Assembly: GCA_963813555.1 (NCBI GenBank)
Contig: CAWEZX010000015.1
Location: forward strand, 127,117-191,116
Direction: 5' to 3'
Source of the DNA: Roseiarcus sp963813555
Lineage (GTDB): Bacteria > Pseudomonadota > Alphaproteobacteria > Rhizobiales > Beijerinckiaceae
Length of the DNA: 64,000 nt
Shown here: piece by piece, positions 19,692 to 28,756 of the stretch
How the letters are laid out: every line of letters starts with the position of its first letter
How positions within the stretch are numbered: position 1 is the stretch's first letter
Position numbers and translations under genes: made by a program
Notes under the pieces: generated by a model
Databases searched by the model: none
Told to the model about the DNA's origin: nothing
What the model saw: only the letters and a program-made list of their open reading frames with translations

Positions 19692-20120
19692 TCAGTCGTG
19701 CGCCACTATTTTGATCGTTCGCACCAGCCGCTCGGGCTGTGGGCGAACGAGATCGACCGACAGCAACCCTTGCGCGAGATCAGCGCTTAACACTTGCATC
19801 CCGTCGGCGAGCAGAAAACCGCGCTGAAACTGCCGGGCGGCGATGCCGCGATGCAAATATTCCCGCGTCTTGTCCTCCTGCTGCCGGCCGCGAATTGTGA
19901 GCTGGTTCTCCTCGACCGTGACCTCGATCTGGTCCTGAGAGAAGCCGGCTACGGCGAGCGTGATTCGCAATTTTTCCGGCTCGGCGCCATTGGCCGTGAT
20001 CCGCTCGATATTGTAGGGCGGATAGCCGTCTGTCCCCGTCTTCGAAACCTTGTCTAAAGCTCGCTCTAGGTCGTCGAAGCCGAGCAGTAAAGGCGAGGTC
20101 AGCGCCGTCATACGCACCAT
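19692..20120 (-). CDS. Small heat-shock protein, Hsp20/alpha-crystallin family
   Basis: This 142-residue cytoplasmic chaperone holds unfolding proteins. The alpha-crystallin domain runs from about residue 33 to 128 (YNIERI, ITLAVAGFSQDQIEVTVEEN, GIAARQFQRGFLLADGMQV), and the N-terminal GFDDLERAL motif is typical of the rhizobial class. I chose ATG 20120, preceded by GGGG inside a hairpin. The DUF1150 gene follows. Upstream lie a heat-shock-like promoter and a 100-nt structured leader. Confidence 0.9.
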   Translation of the reverse strand: MVRMTALTSPLLLGFDDLERALDKVSKTGTDGYPPYNIERITANGAEPEKLRITLAVAGFSQDQIEVTVEENQLTIRGRQQEDKTREYLHRGIAARQFQRGFLLADGMQVLSADLAQGLLSVDLVRPQPERLVRTIKIVAHD

Positions 20121-20258
20121 GCTCGAAGCCCCTTTCAGGCGCTTCCCCGAAACTTCAGGCCTTCCCACAAGCGCCCGGTCCGGTTTTTGCCGTCAACGAT
20201 CCGGATCATTCAAAGTTCCGGACCAGACCGATATAAGTCTCACAACCCGATCTTCAAG
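20121..20258 (-). promoter_or_regulatory. Heat-shock-like promoter and possible thermosensor leader of hsp20
   Basis: On the minus strand CTTGAAG (20258-20252) and CTTATAT (20237-20231) are spaced 14 nt apart, resembling sigma-32-type -35 and -10 boxes. The implied leader is about 100 nt. Next to the ATG an 8-bp stem with one mismatch (20125-20132 with 20138-20145) buries part of the GGGG ribosome-binding site. Further upstream, GGTCCGG pairs with CCGGACC and GGCGCTT with AAGCGCC. This architecture fits an RNA thermometer, but no ROSE signature was identified. Confidence 0.4.
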
Positions 20259-20270
20259 GCGCAGGTTGCC

Positions 20271-20320
20271 CTAGTGTCCTGCCTCGCGAAATCTCACGAA
20301 TTTCGAGATAAGGACACTAG
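20271..20320. repeat. 50-bp near-perfect palindrome
   Basis: Outer arms CTAGTGTCCT (20271-20280) and AGGACACTAG (20311-20320) are perfect complements. Inner arms CTCG(C)GAAAT and ATTTCGAG pair with a single bulge around a short loop. It sits 13 bp upstream of the hsp20 -35 box. The TA-containing ends recall the TAGTGTTCTG end of the IS630 remnant at 53423, so a miniature transposon is possible, as is a bidirectional structural element. Confidence 0.7.
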
Positions 20321-20419
20321 CGAAAGCCTTTGATTCGGCGATAGTTCTGACAATTCTGTTAAAATGCTGCGCTCGAAATCTAAACCAATCGTTTATGTTC
20401 TGGGACGGGGTGAGGGTTA

Positions 20420-21746
20420 TTGACCAAGAAGATACCGGCGTCGAATAGGCTCGGAACCAAGCGCCAGTGCCTGGCCTGCGGCGCCAAATATTATGATCTC
20501 GGCCGCAAGTCGCCGGTTTGTTCCCGCTGCGGCGCGAGCGCCGAGCCAAAGCGGATGAGCGGACAGGCCGAAGAGCTGCCCGCCGCCGAGGATTCCACAA
20601 CCAGGACGCAGCCATCCCGCGCAGCTGAGGCCCCATCTTCGCGGCCAATCGGCCGCGAATGGTCGCACGAGCAGGCGGACGCAATCGACCAGGTCGGCCG
20701 GTGGCTCAAACAGGGCGAGCCCCAGGTGTTCCGGCTGTTCGGCTACGCGGGCGTGGGCAAGACGACGCTTGCGCGACACATCGCGGAGGGGGCGCGAGGC
20801 GAAACGGCGTTCGCCGCCTTCACCGGCAAAGCCGCCTTGGTGATGCGATCGAAAGGCTGCGCGGGCGCAACGACCATCCATGCCCTCATTTACCGGGCGA
20901 GCGAGGGCGCGGAAGGCGCGCCCACCTTCACCCTCAACGCCGACGGGCCGGCCTCGAAAGCCGGGCTCATCGTGATCGACGAGTGTTCGATGGTCGACGC
21001 GGAGCTGGCGCGCGACCTCCTCTCGTTCGGCAAGCCGATTCTGGTCCTGGGCGACCCGTTCCAGCTGCCGCCGGTCAAAGGCGGCGGCTTTTTCACCGAC
21101 GGCGCGCCGGACGTGATGCTGACCCACATCCATCGCCAGGCGCAGGACAATCCGATCATCCGCCTGTCCGAAGTCGTGCGTTCAGGCGGCGAACTCAGCG
21201 AAGGCGTCTATGGCGAGACGCGCGTCATCCCGCGCTCCGCCGTCGATCCGGCTCAGGTGCTTAGGGCCGATCAGGTGCTGGTCGGGGTCAACCGCACTCG
21301 CCGCGCCTATAATCAGCGCATGCGTGATCTCAAGGGCTTCCGGGAGCCGCTGCCGGTCGGCGGCGACCGGCTGGTCTGCTTGCGCAACGACCGCACGAAG
21401 GGCCTCATCAACGGGGGCCTGTGGCGGGTTGAGACGCTGGGCGGCGTCAAGAAGGATTTCGTCAAGATGACCTTGCGTTCGGAAGACGAGGGCGCTCGCT
21501 CAACGGTCAAGGTCGCCGTGCTGAAGGCGTTCTTCGAAGGGACCGAAGGGGAGCTCGGCTTTTCATTGCGGCGTGAGTTCGGACGAGTTCGACTACGGCT
21601 ATGCGCTCACCGTCCATAAAGCCCAGGGGTCGCAATGGGACGACGTTATGCTGTTCGACGAAAGCTTCGCCTTTCGAGAGCATCGAGCGCGCTGGCTCTA
21701 TACGGGCCTGACCAGGGCGGCCCGGAGGCTGACGGTGGTGAGGTGA
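20420..21746 (+). CDS. RecD-like ATP-dependent DNA helicase with N-terminal zinc-ribbon (frameshifted)
   Basis: A superfamily 1B helicase: Walker A GYAGVGKTTLARHI near residue 108, Walker B LIVIDECSMVD near 181, GDPFQLPPV motif III, and the C-terminal motif YALTVHKAQGSQWD. The C-terminal part (SDEFDYGYALTVHKAQG to VVR) is in the next frame, implying one extra T in the TTTT run at 21560-21563. The first 40 residues carry Cys17, Cys20, Cys34 and Cys37 with YYDLGRKSPVCSRCG, a TIGR02300-like 'FYDLN' zinc ribbon not expected on this helicase. Start is TTG 20420, weakly supported. Confidence 0.8.
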
Positions 21747-21836
21747 GAGGCCGCGCTCGACTTGCGACCCGAAAGACCATCGACATCGGCGCCGCCTTGC
21801 TGTTAGATTGACGTTGCGGCGCCGGAGTAGATTCCC

Positions 21837-22361
21837 ATGCGTATTTCCCTTGTGACGAGGGTGGCGCGCGCGTGCGCCGCGGCGACGCTCGTCTTCTCCC
21901 TCAGCCTCGCGCCTTCGTTCGCTCGTATGGGCGGGGCTGGCGGCGCGCACTTTGCTCGGCCAGCTCTGGGATTCGGTCATTTTCAGCATTTTGCGCCACA
22001 CGGGTTCAACCGGCGCTTTGAAGCTGGCCGATTTGGCTTCAACCGTTTCGGCCCGAACCGGTTTGACCGTTTTGGCTTCAGCCGATTCAACCGCTTCGGC
22101 TTCAATCACTCCAACCGGTTTGGCGGAAACCAGCTTTTCGTCGGCGGCTGGGGTTGGGGCGGCTGGGGCGGCGCCGCGGCTTCGACAGGGGCCTCCGAGC
22201 CAATCATCGTCGGCGACGGCGCGCCGGTCATCATCAATATTGGCGTCGATCCCGGTCCAGGCGACGCGGGCGGCGGCTACAGCGGAGGCTGCGTCATCCA
22301 CAAGCTCAACTACGACAACACCGGCAAATATGTCGGCGAGCGACAAATGCCGCAGTGCTGA
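21837..22361 (+). CDS. Secreted Phe/Asn/Arg/Gly-repeat protein of unknown function
   Basis: This 174-residue protein has a Sec signal peptide (about 1-29, ending SFA) and a low-complexity region (about 40-100) built from units such as GFNRFGPNRFDRFGF and SRFNRFGFNHSNRFGG, followed by a tryptophan/glycine stretch. The C-terminal 60 residues contain two cysteines and end with KLNYDNTGKYVGERQMPQC. I recognise no family. Export to the periplasm or surface is inferred from the leader. Confidence 0.7.
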   Translation: MRISLVTRVARACAAATLVFSLSLAPSFARMGGAGGAHFARPALGFGHFQHFAPHGFNRRFEAGRFGFNRFGPNRFDRFGFSRFNRFGFNHSNRFGGNQLFVGGWGWGGWGGAAASTGASEPIIVGDGAPVIINIGVDPGPGDAGGGYSGGCVIHKLNYDNTGKYVGERQMPQC

Positions 22362-22510
22362 CCCGCCGAGTGCTTGATTTGCAGCCCCCGCCGACTTAGC
22401 CGGACAGAGACGACGGAAGCGCTTGGAGCTTTTCCGCCGATCTGTGAGGAATGGTTCCTTGACCGCCGCTCGACGTTGGCGCGCGGCGGCTTTCAGCCAG
22501 GGAGAGCACG

Positions 22511-23388
22511 ATGGACGTCGGTTTTATCGGTCTTGGCCAAATGGGTACGGCGATGGCGCTGAACCTCGTCAAGGCGGGACATCGCGTCGTTGTCTACAAC
22601 CGCACGCGCGCCAAGGCGGAAGCGGTGGCGTCCCAGGGCGCCGAAATCGCCGAAAGACTGGCCGATGCATGCGGTCGCTCCGTCCTCATCACCATGCTCG
22701 CCGACGACGCGGCGGTCGAATCCGTCTTTTTTGCAAACGGAAATGGGCTCTCGGCGCTTGGCCATGGCGCCGTCCACATCTCCATGAGCACGATCAGCGT
22801 CGCGCTCTCCGACCGGTTGGCGGAGGCGCATCGAAAGGCTGGTCAGGCCTACGTCGCGGCGCCGGTGTTCGGTAGGCCGGAGGCCGCCGCGGCGGCGAAG
22901 CTTTTCGTCGTGGCGGCAGGCCCTGAAGCAACGCTCGCGCGCTGCCAGCCCCTGTTCGACGCGATCGGCCAACGGACCTTCGTCGTCGGCGACAAGCCGT
23001 CGTCGGCGAATCTCGTCAAGCTCAGCGGCAACTTCCTGCTCGCAGCGATGATCGAATGCTTAGGCGAGGCCTTCGCGCTTGATCCGCAAAGGAGGAATTG
23101 ACCCGCATCTTTATCTTGAAATCCTGACGAGCACGCTGTTCTCGGCCCCCGCCTACAAGACCTACGGAACAATCATCGCCAATCAGCAATACGAGCCGGC
23201 GGGGTTCAAGATGTCGCTGGGGTTGAAGGATATTCGCGTTAGCGCTTGCGGCTGCCGACGCGCTGGCGACGCCGATGCCGGTCGCGAGCGTGGTGCGCGA
23301 TCACTTTCTGGCTGGGGTGGCTCAAGGCGCAGGCGATATCGACTGGGCCGCGTTGGCGCGTCTTTCTGCCGCCAACGCGGGTCTCTGA
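22511..23388 (+). CDS. NAD(P)-dependent oxidoreductase, 3-hydroxyisobutyrate dehydrogenase family (two frameshifts)
   Basis: The beta-hydroxyacid dehydrogenase family is recognised by GFIGLGQMGTAMALNL (residues 4-19), the substrate-side segment VAAPVFGRPEAAAA, and NLVKLSGNFLLAAMIE with its catalytic lysine. The reading frame shifts by +1 at about 23081 (CTT-G-ATC-CGC-AAA) and again by +1 at about 23238 (CGC-G-TTA-GCG), after which it runs to TGA 23386-23388 (AALARLSAANAGL). Repaired length is about 292 residues, normal for the family. Both shifts are one extra base. Substrate unknown. Confidence 0.8.
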
Positions 23389-23573
23389 GCGAACCCCCGA
23401 GCGCTTGGTCCCGAGTTCGTCTTGCGCCGCATGATTCTGTGGGCCGCGCCGATGACGCGGAACACCGCCCGCGGCGCCTCGGGCTTGTCTGGAGCCCGAA
23501 GTTGGGGCAGGCTCTCCCTTGGGCTCGGCAGTCATCGGCAAGGGCGATCTGGCGGCAACCCGGGGGATGCGCG

Positions 23574-24053
23574 ATGGTCCCGTTCAGGCAGATTGCAATC
23601 GTGGCCGCCGCATGCGCCGCGACTTCCCTGCCGGTTATGGCCGACGATCAAAAGCCGGCGGCCGAGCAACCAGCGTATACACCGCGGCTGAACTCCTTGA
23701 TGATGTTGACACAACTCGGACATTTTAAGTTATGGTATGCGGGCGCGGTGCAGAATTGGCCGCTGGCGAACTACGAATTGAAACAAATCCGCGCCAGCAT
23801 CCACGACGCAAAGACCTTTTATCCAAATAGCGGCAAGTCGAATATGGACACAATGATGCCGGCCGCGGATGAACTCGGCAAAGCGATCGAGGCGAAGGAC
23901 GCGGCCAAATTCGCGAGCGCGTATGGCAAGCTCACCGCCGCCTGCAACTCTTGTCATGAGGCGACCGGGTTGGGCTTCATAAAGATCAGAGTTCCCAGAT
24001 TGTCGCCGATCGAGACGTCGCCGTTCAGCGACGAGTTTTTCCAGGGCAAGTGA
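23574..24053 (+). CDS. Periplasmic c-type cytochrome-like protein
   Basis: This 159-residue exported protein has a signal peptide (ending VMADDQ) and a single CNSCH haem-binding motif at residues 124-128, near the C terminus as in cytochrome c'-like four-helix proteins. ATG 23574 is preceded by CGGGGGAT. Haem attachment would need the Ccm system encoded elsewhere in this window. Role unknown. Confidence 0.78.
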   Translation: MVPFRQIAIVAAACAATSLPVMADDQKPAAEQPAYTPRLNSLMMLTQLGHFKLWYAGAVQNWPLANYELKQIRASIHDAKTFYPNSGKSNMDTMMPAADELGKAIEAKDAAKFASAYGKLTAACNSCHEATGLGFIKIRVPRLSPIETSPFSDEFFQGK

Positions 24054-24063
24054 CGGCTCGCGC

Positions 24064-25485
24064 TCAAGCCCCCACGGTCGCGATGCGCAGGTTGTTGGTG
24101 GCGCCCGGGGTCCCGAACGGCACGCCGGCGACCACGATAATGCGCTCGCCCTCGCCAGCGAAGCCCTCGATATAGGCGTGGCGGCAGGCGCGATCGGCCA
24201 TGTCGCGCTCGTCGCGCGCATCGTCGGTGACAATCGGATGCACGCCCCAGACGACCGCGAGGCGCCGCGCCACGGATTCGATCGGCGTCAGCGCCAGAAT
24301 GGAGGAGCGCGGCCGCTGGCGGGCGATGCGAAGGCCGGTCGAGCCTGAGCTGGTCCAGGCGCAGATGACTTTCAGATCGAGCGTTTCGGCGACGTCGCGC
24401 GTCGCTTCGGCGATCGCGTCGGCGCCCGTCGCCTCCGGCGCCGCGCGTTGCGCCTCGATGATCGAGGGATAGATCCTCTCCAATTCCACCGCTTCGGCGA
24501 TGCTGTTCATCGTCGCGACCGCCTCGCGCGGATATTGGCCCGAAGCGCTCTCGGCCGACAGCATGATAGCGTCCGCGCCCTCGAAGACCGCAGTCGCGAC
24601 GTCCGACACCTCGGCGCGCGTCGGCACCGGCGCGGAGATCATCAATTCCAGCATCTGCGTCGCCACCACCACCGGCTTGCCGAGTCGGCGCGCCAACCGA
24701 GTCAAGGTCTTCTGAATGCCGGGCACGCGCTCGAGCGGCATTTCGACGCCAAGGTCGCCGCGCGCCACCATCAACGCGTCAGCGACGGCCATGATCTCCT
24801 CGATGCGCTGGACCGCCTGCGGCTTTTCGATCTTGGCCATCACGAGCGCCCGGCCTCGGACGATTTCCTTGACCTCGACGACGTCCTCCGGACGCTGAAC
24901 GAACGAGAGCGCAATCCAGTCGATATCTTCCTCAAGCGCTGCGGCGAGATCGGCGTGATCCTTGTCGGTCATGGCGGAGGTTGGAATGGTCGTGTCGGGC
25001 AAGCTCACGCCCTTCTTATTGGAGACGCGCCCCGGGACTTCGACAACGGTCAGCGCCCGGCCTCCCTCGGCCGCGGCGACCCGCAGCATCACTTTGCCGT
25101 CGTCGATGAGTATCCGATGCCCCTTCGCGAGCGAGCTCAAGATTTCCGGATGCGGCAGATAGACGCGCGCCTGCCCGCCGGGCGCGGGGTCGCCGTCAAG
25201 GATGAAGGCCTCACCGCGTTGCAGGTCGGCGGCGCCGCTGGCGAACATCCCGAGCCTGAGCTTCGGCCCCTGCAGGTCGACAAGGATGCCGATCGGGCGG
25301 CCAGTCTCTTCCTCCACATCCCGGATCATCGCGACCCGCTCCCGCATCACGTCATGCGAAGCATGGCTCATGTTGATGCGAAAGACGTCGGCGCCGGCGG
25401 CGAACAAAGCGGCGATGGTCTTTCGGTCGGCCGAGGCTGGTCCAAGCGTTGCGACGATTTTGACGCGGCGGCGACGGGACTGCAC
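24064..25485 (-). CDS. pyk: Pyruvate kinase
   Basis: Pyruvate kinase transfers phosphate from PEP to ADP in the last step of glycolysis. The 473 residues open KIVATLGPAS and contain INMSHASHD, the active-site region MAKIEKPQAVQRIEEI, VMVARGDLGVEMP-like LMVARGDLGVEMPLE, and the nucleotide region VVVATQMLE. The start codon is GTG 25485, with GGGAGA upstream. It lies downstream of the DUF1036 gene on the same strand with about 79 nt between. Confidence 0.96.
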   Translation of the reverse strand: MQSRRRRVKIVATLGPASADRKTIAALFAAGADVFRINMSHASHDVMRERVAMIRDVEEETGRPIGILVDLQGPKLRLGMFASGAADLQRGEAFILDGDPAPGGQARVYLPHPEILSSLAKGHRILIDDGKVMLRVAAAEGGRALTVVEVPGRVSNKKGVSLPDTTIPTSAMTDKDHADLAAALEEDIDWIALSFVQRPEDVVEVKEIVRGRALVMAKIEKPQAVQRIEEIMAVADALMVARGDLGVEMPLERVPGIQKTLTRLARRLGKPVVVATQMLELMISAPVPTRAEVSDVATAVFEGADAIMLSAESASGQYPREAVATMNSIAEAVELERIYPSIIEAQRAAPEATGADAIAEATRDVAETLDLKVICAWTSSGSTGLRIARQRPRSSILALTPIESVARRLAVVWGVHPIVTDDARDERDMADRACRHAYIEGFAGEGERIIVVAGVPFGTPGATNNLRIATVGA

Positions 25486-25564
25486 TTGCGTTCTCCCTGA
25501 ATCGGCGGCGCTCGCCGCTACGTTCGTTTTTCGCCGCGCCGGAACAGCGAACCGATGCTGCGGC

Positions 25565-25996
25565 TCAGGGATTTGCCTGGTCGGTCAGTTGCACCGTCCA
25601 GCTCTTGGTGTCCTTGCCGGTGTCGACTTCGAAGAACCCGGTTCGGTTGTAGCCGCGCACAAAGCAATCCTGCCGGCCGTCGATCTTGAACTCGCGATCT
25701 GACGTGCACATGAACACCTTGCCCTTCCACTCGCCGCCGCGCTCGTCCATCGCGTAGAGATAATAATACTCAGCCGCCAAGGCGCCGCGCAAAAGCGTTA
25801 TGCAGTCGAGCGATTTGAGATTCCACCAGCCTTCGCTGATCCAGTTTTGTCCGTCGGTGTATCCAATTGCGACGCTCACGCGGTTGTTGGTGTTGTTGCA
25901 CATGCGCAAGTCCGCGCGGGCGGGGACGGCCGCGCAAAGCGCCGTTCCGAGCGCGGAAAGCGCCAGCAGCCGTACTGCAGTTCTGTCCATGTTCAT
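25565..25996 (-). CDS. DUF1036 family exported protein
   Basis: This 143-residue protein has a signal peptide (to PARA, about residue 28) followed by the DUF1036 pattern LRMCNNTNNRVSVAIGY, SEGWWNLKS and YYYLYAMDE, with five or more conserved cysteines in the mature part. The family is of unknown function and often lies beside pyruvate kinase in Rhizobiales, as here. The start could be ATG 25996 or ATG 25990. Confidence 0.85.
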   Translation of the reverse strand: MNMDRTAVRLLALSALGTALCAAVPARADLRMCNNTNNRVSVAIGYTDGQNWISEGWWNLKSLDCITLLRGALAAEYYYLYAMDERGGEWKGKVFMCTSDREFKIDGRQDCFVRGYNRTGFFEVDTGKDTKSWTVQLTDQANP

Positions 25997-26235
25997 GCGG
26001 TGGAAGGGCGTTGTCGCGCGTCATATTCGACGCGAACGCGGCGCTGTCAACCTCGGCGTCCGCGCAAGGCTCTGAGCGATGAGCAGCTTCAGCTTCATCG
26101 GATTGTCACGATTGCTTCAGCGCATTGTCAGCTAGGCGCCGAGAGGCCGTCACTTCCAATCGCTAGAGTCGCTCTTGTTCACTTCCCTGAGATCAACGTG
26201 CGGCGCGCGGGGCGACGCACGCAACGGAGAAACTC

Positions 26236-27502
26236 ATGTCAAAAGCAATCGGCGTTTCGCTTTTCGCTCTTATGATCGCCAGCTCGGCGCAGGCCCAGCA
26301 GATCGGCGACGTGTTCTACATCGACCTCGAAAACCACAATTTCACGCAGCCGTCAGGCGCCAACAGCCCTGAGCAGCTCTTCGGCAACTCTGCAGCGCCG
26401 TTCCTCAATAGCCTGGTTACGCCGGGCAATGCCAACGCCGCGATGAGTTCCTACGCCAGCAATTATCAGAACGTGCCGGGCGTTCATCCTTCCGAGCCGA
26501 ACTACGTCTGGCAGGAATCCGGAATGCACGGACCGCTCAACGACAGCGACCCCTATCCGAACAATATCGTTAACGCGCCGAATTTGAGCGCCGCCCTGCA
26601 GACGAAATACGGCGACCTCGGGTTGGAAGTCGTACCAGGAGGACATCGACCTTGTCCCCAACAGCGGATCAGTCAACCAGCCCGGCAAGAACAGCCTGAC
26701 CAGCACTGTTGCGCCGAATAACCAGCAGACCGTGCCGACAAGCTCGCTCTCAGGCACGTCCGCCGACTACACCAATCCATACAATGGCTCACATCAATAT
26801 AACTTCGCGGCCAAGCACGACGGGCAGCTCTTCTTCACCGCCACGAATGGCGGGACCCCTACAGCGCCGGACACCTCGCCGAGCAACCCTGAGGCGCAAT
26901 TCTATGCGCCATTGCAGCAGCTTCAAACCGACCTCACCAACAACACGGTTGCGCGCTACAATTTGATCACGCCGGATCAGTACAATGATATGCACACGGC
27001 GCTGAACACCGACTTCACCTATAACGGCGTCACCTACCAAGCAGGAACCGACGCCGAGCAGATCGCCCAAGGCGACAACTTCCTCTCGATCATCGTTCCT
27101 GAAATCGAAGCCTCGCAGGCGTTCCAGGACAACGGCGCGATCGTGATCTGGAACGATGAGACCGAGGGCGAGGGCGCAGTAGATACCGCCGGCTTCACTA
27201 GCACCGAGATCGTCATCTCGCCGCTCGCCAAGGGTAACGCCTATACAAACAGCATTCCGTACACACACTCCTCCGATCTGGCCACGCTCCAGGAAATCTT
27301 CCATGTTGGGGACCCCGGCTTCCTCGGAGGCGCGGCCGGCGCGACCGACTTGAGCGACCTGTTTAAGCCGGGCGTGATCCCGTCGGCCGTTCCCGAGCCG
27401 TCGACCTGGGTGATGATGGGCCTTGGCTTCGCGGGTCTCGCCGGCGCCGGCGCGTACCGCCGCAAGCAGGGTGTGACAGCCAAGACTGCGGTTGCGGGCT
27501 GA
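26236..27502 (+). CDS. PEP-CTERM-anchored phosphoesterase-like protein (frameshifted)
   Basis: A signal peptide (MSKAIGVSLFALMIASSAQA) leads into a phosphoesterase-family segment (VFYIDLENHNFTQP; later AIVIWNDETEGEG and IPYTHSSDLATLQEIF). The frame shifts +1 near 26622: GGGTTGGAAG should read so as to give WKSYQEDIDLVPNSGS. The C terminus is a PEP-CTERM sorting signal: VPEPSTWVMMGLG, a hydrophobic stretch, then YRRKQG. This predicts processing by an exosortase-type enzyme and outer-surface or matrix location. A strong terminator follows. Confidence 0.82.
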
Positions 27503-27533
27503 CGCGGCAAGCCTCACGCGTAGCGTCGCAATT

Positions 27534-27562
27534 GGGGCCGGTCGCGGACCGGCCCCATTTTT
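27534..27562 (+). terminator. Rho-independent terminator
   Basis: A perfect 10-bp stem GGGGCCGGTC/GACCGGCCCC with a GCG loop is followed by ATTTTT. It lies between the phosphoesterase gene and the convergent site-2 protease gene and could serve both. Confidence 0.93.
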
Positions 27563-27574
27563 ATGACTGCAGCC

Positions 27575-28672
27575 TTAGGCCTTGCGGTCGAACCGCCAGT
27601 CGGGCCGCGCGGCGCGGATCATCATCACCTCGCCCAGCGCCTGCCGGGTCAGGAGGCCGATGATCTTGCCGTCGGCGTCGGTGACGTAGAGCGCCGCGGC
27701 GCTCCGATCCTGCAGGCGCTCGAACAGGCTTTCGACCGGCGTCGAGGGGCGGACGCTTTCCACGTCCGAGCGCATGAACGTGGCTGCCGGTTCGTCGTGC
27801 CCATGCTCGCGCACGGCGTTGAGGATGTCTTCGCGGGTCAAGAGGCCGACGGGCTTGCCGAACGCGTCAACCACCGGAAATTCGCTTTGCGCCGTCGCCA
27901 ACAGAGCGTCGACCGCCTGGCCGAGATTGGCGTCGATGGAGACCGGCGTGAAGCGCGTCTCCATCGCATCGCCGACGCTCACCCCCTTGAGCGCCTGCTG
28001 CGCGGCGCTCATCTGCGCTTCGCCGCCCGCCGCGATATAGACGAAGATGGCGATGAACAAGAGCAGCGGATTGCCGAACAAGCCGAGGAACCCTAGGCCG
28101 AAGGCGAGAGCCTGCCCGATCCTCGCCGCGATTTCGGTCGCCCGCGCGCCGCCGACCCGCATCGCGAGGAGCGCATGCAGCACCCGCCCGCCATCCATCG
28201 GAAAGGCGGGGATCAGGTTGAAAACGACGAGAAAGATGTTGGCGATCGCCAGCCGGCCGAGGAGCGACAGCTTCGGATCGTCGATTTGCGCCAGGTCGCT
28301 CAAGTGAGCCGATCCCAGCGCCGCGATCAGGACGAGGCCGATGATCAAATTGACAGCAGGCCCGGCGAGCGCGACCACGAGCTCCTGGGCAGGGTCGCTC
28401 GGCAGGCGTTGCAGGCTGGCAACGCCGCCGATCGGCAATAAAGTCACCTCCGGCGTCCGGATGCCATAGCGGCGCGCGGCCGCGATGTGGCCGAATTCGT
28501 GCAGCACCACGCAGGCGAACAGGAGCACGATGAACAGCGTGCCATCAAGCGCGGCGGCCGGGCCTCCCCTGGCCCAGGCGCTGAAAGCGATCCAGACAAG
28601 GAACAGGATGAAGGTGATGTGAATTTTTACCGCTGTCCCGCCGAAACTGCCAATGGTGATCGACCAGCGCAT
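27575..28672 (-). CDS. Site-2 protease family (M50) membrane metalloprotease with CBS domains
   Basis: This 365-residue intramembrane zinc protease has the HEFGH motif at residues 58-62 and the second metal site NLIPAFPMDGGR at 152-163. About six membrane segments are followed by two CBS domains (about 235-355), which sense adenine nucleotides in related proteins. This matches the RIP/YwhC class rather than RseP, since no PDZ domain is seen. Substrate unknown; cleavage of membrane-bound regulators is the family role. Confidence 0.88.
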   Translation of the reverse strand: MRWSITIGSFGGTAVKIHITFILFLVWIAFSAWARGGPAAALDGTLFIVLLFACVVLHEFGHIAAARRYGIRTPEVTLLPIGGVASLQRLPSDPAQELVVALAGPAVNLIIGLVLIAALGSAHLSDLAQIDDPKLSLLGRLAIANIFLVVFNLIPAFPMDGGRVLHALLAMRVGGARATEIAARIGQALAFGLGFLGLFGNPLLLFIAIFVYIAAGGEAQMSAAQQALKGVSVGDAMETRFTPVSIDANLGQAVDALLATAQSEFPVVDAFGKPVGLLTREDILNAVREHGHDEPAATFMRSDVESVRPSTPVESLFERLQDRSAAALYVTDADGKIIGLLTRQALGEVMMIRAARPDWRFDRKA

Positions 28673-28756
28673 CGTTTCGTCTCCTTTCGCGGCGCGCTAT
28701 TCTAACCCCAGTCGCTCTGTCTCGACGACAATTCGCGAATCGCGGATGATTGAAGT

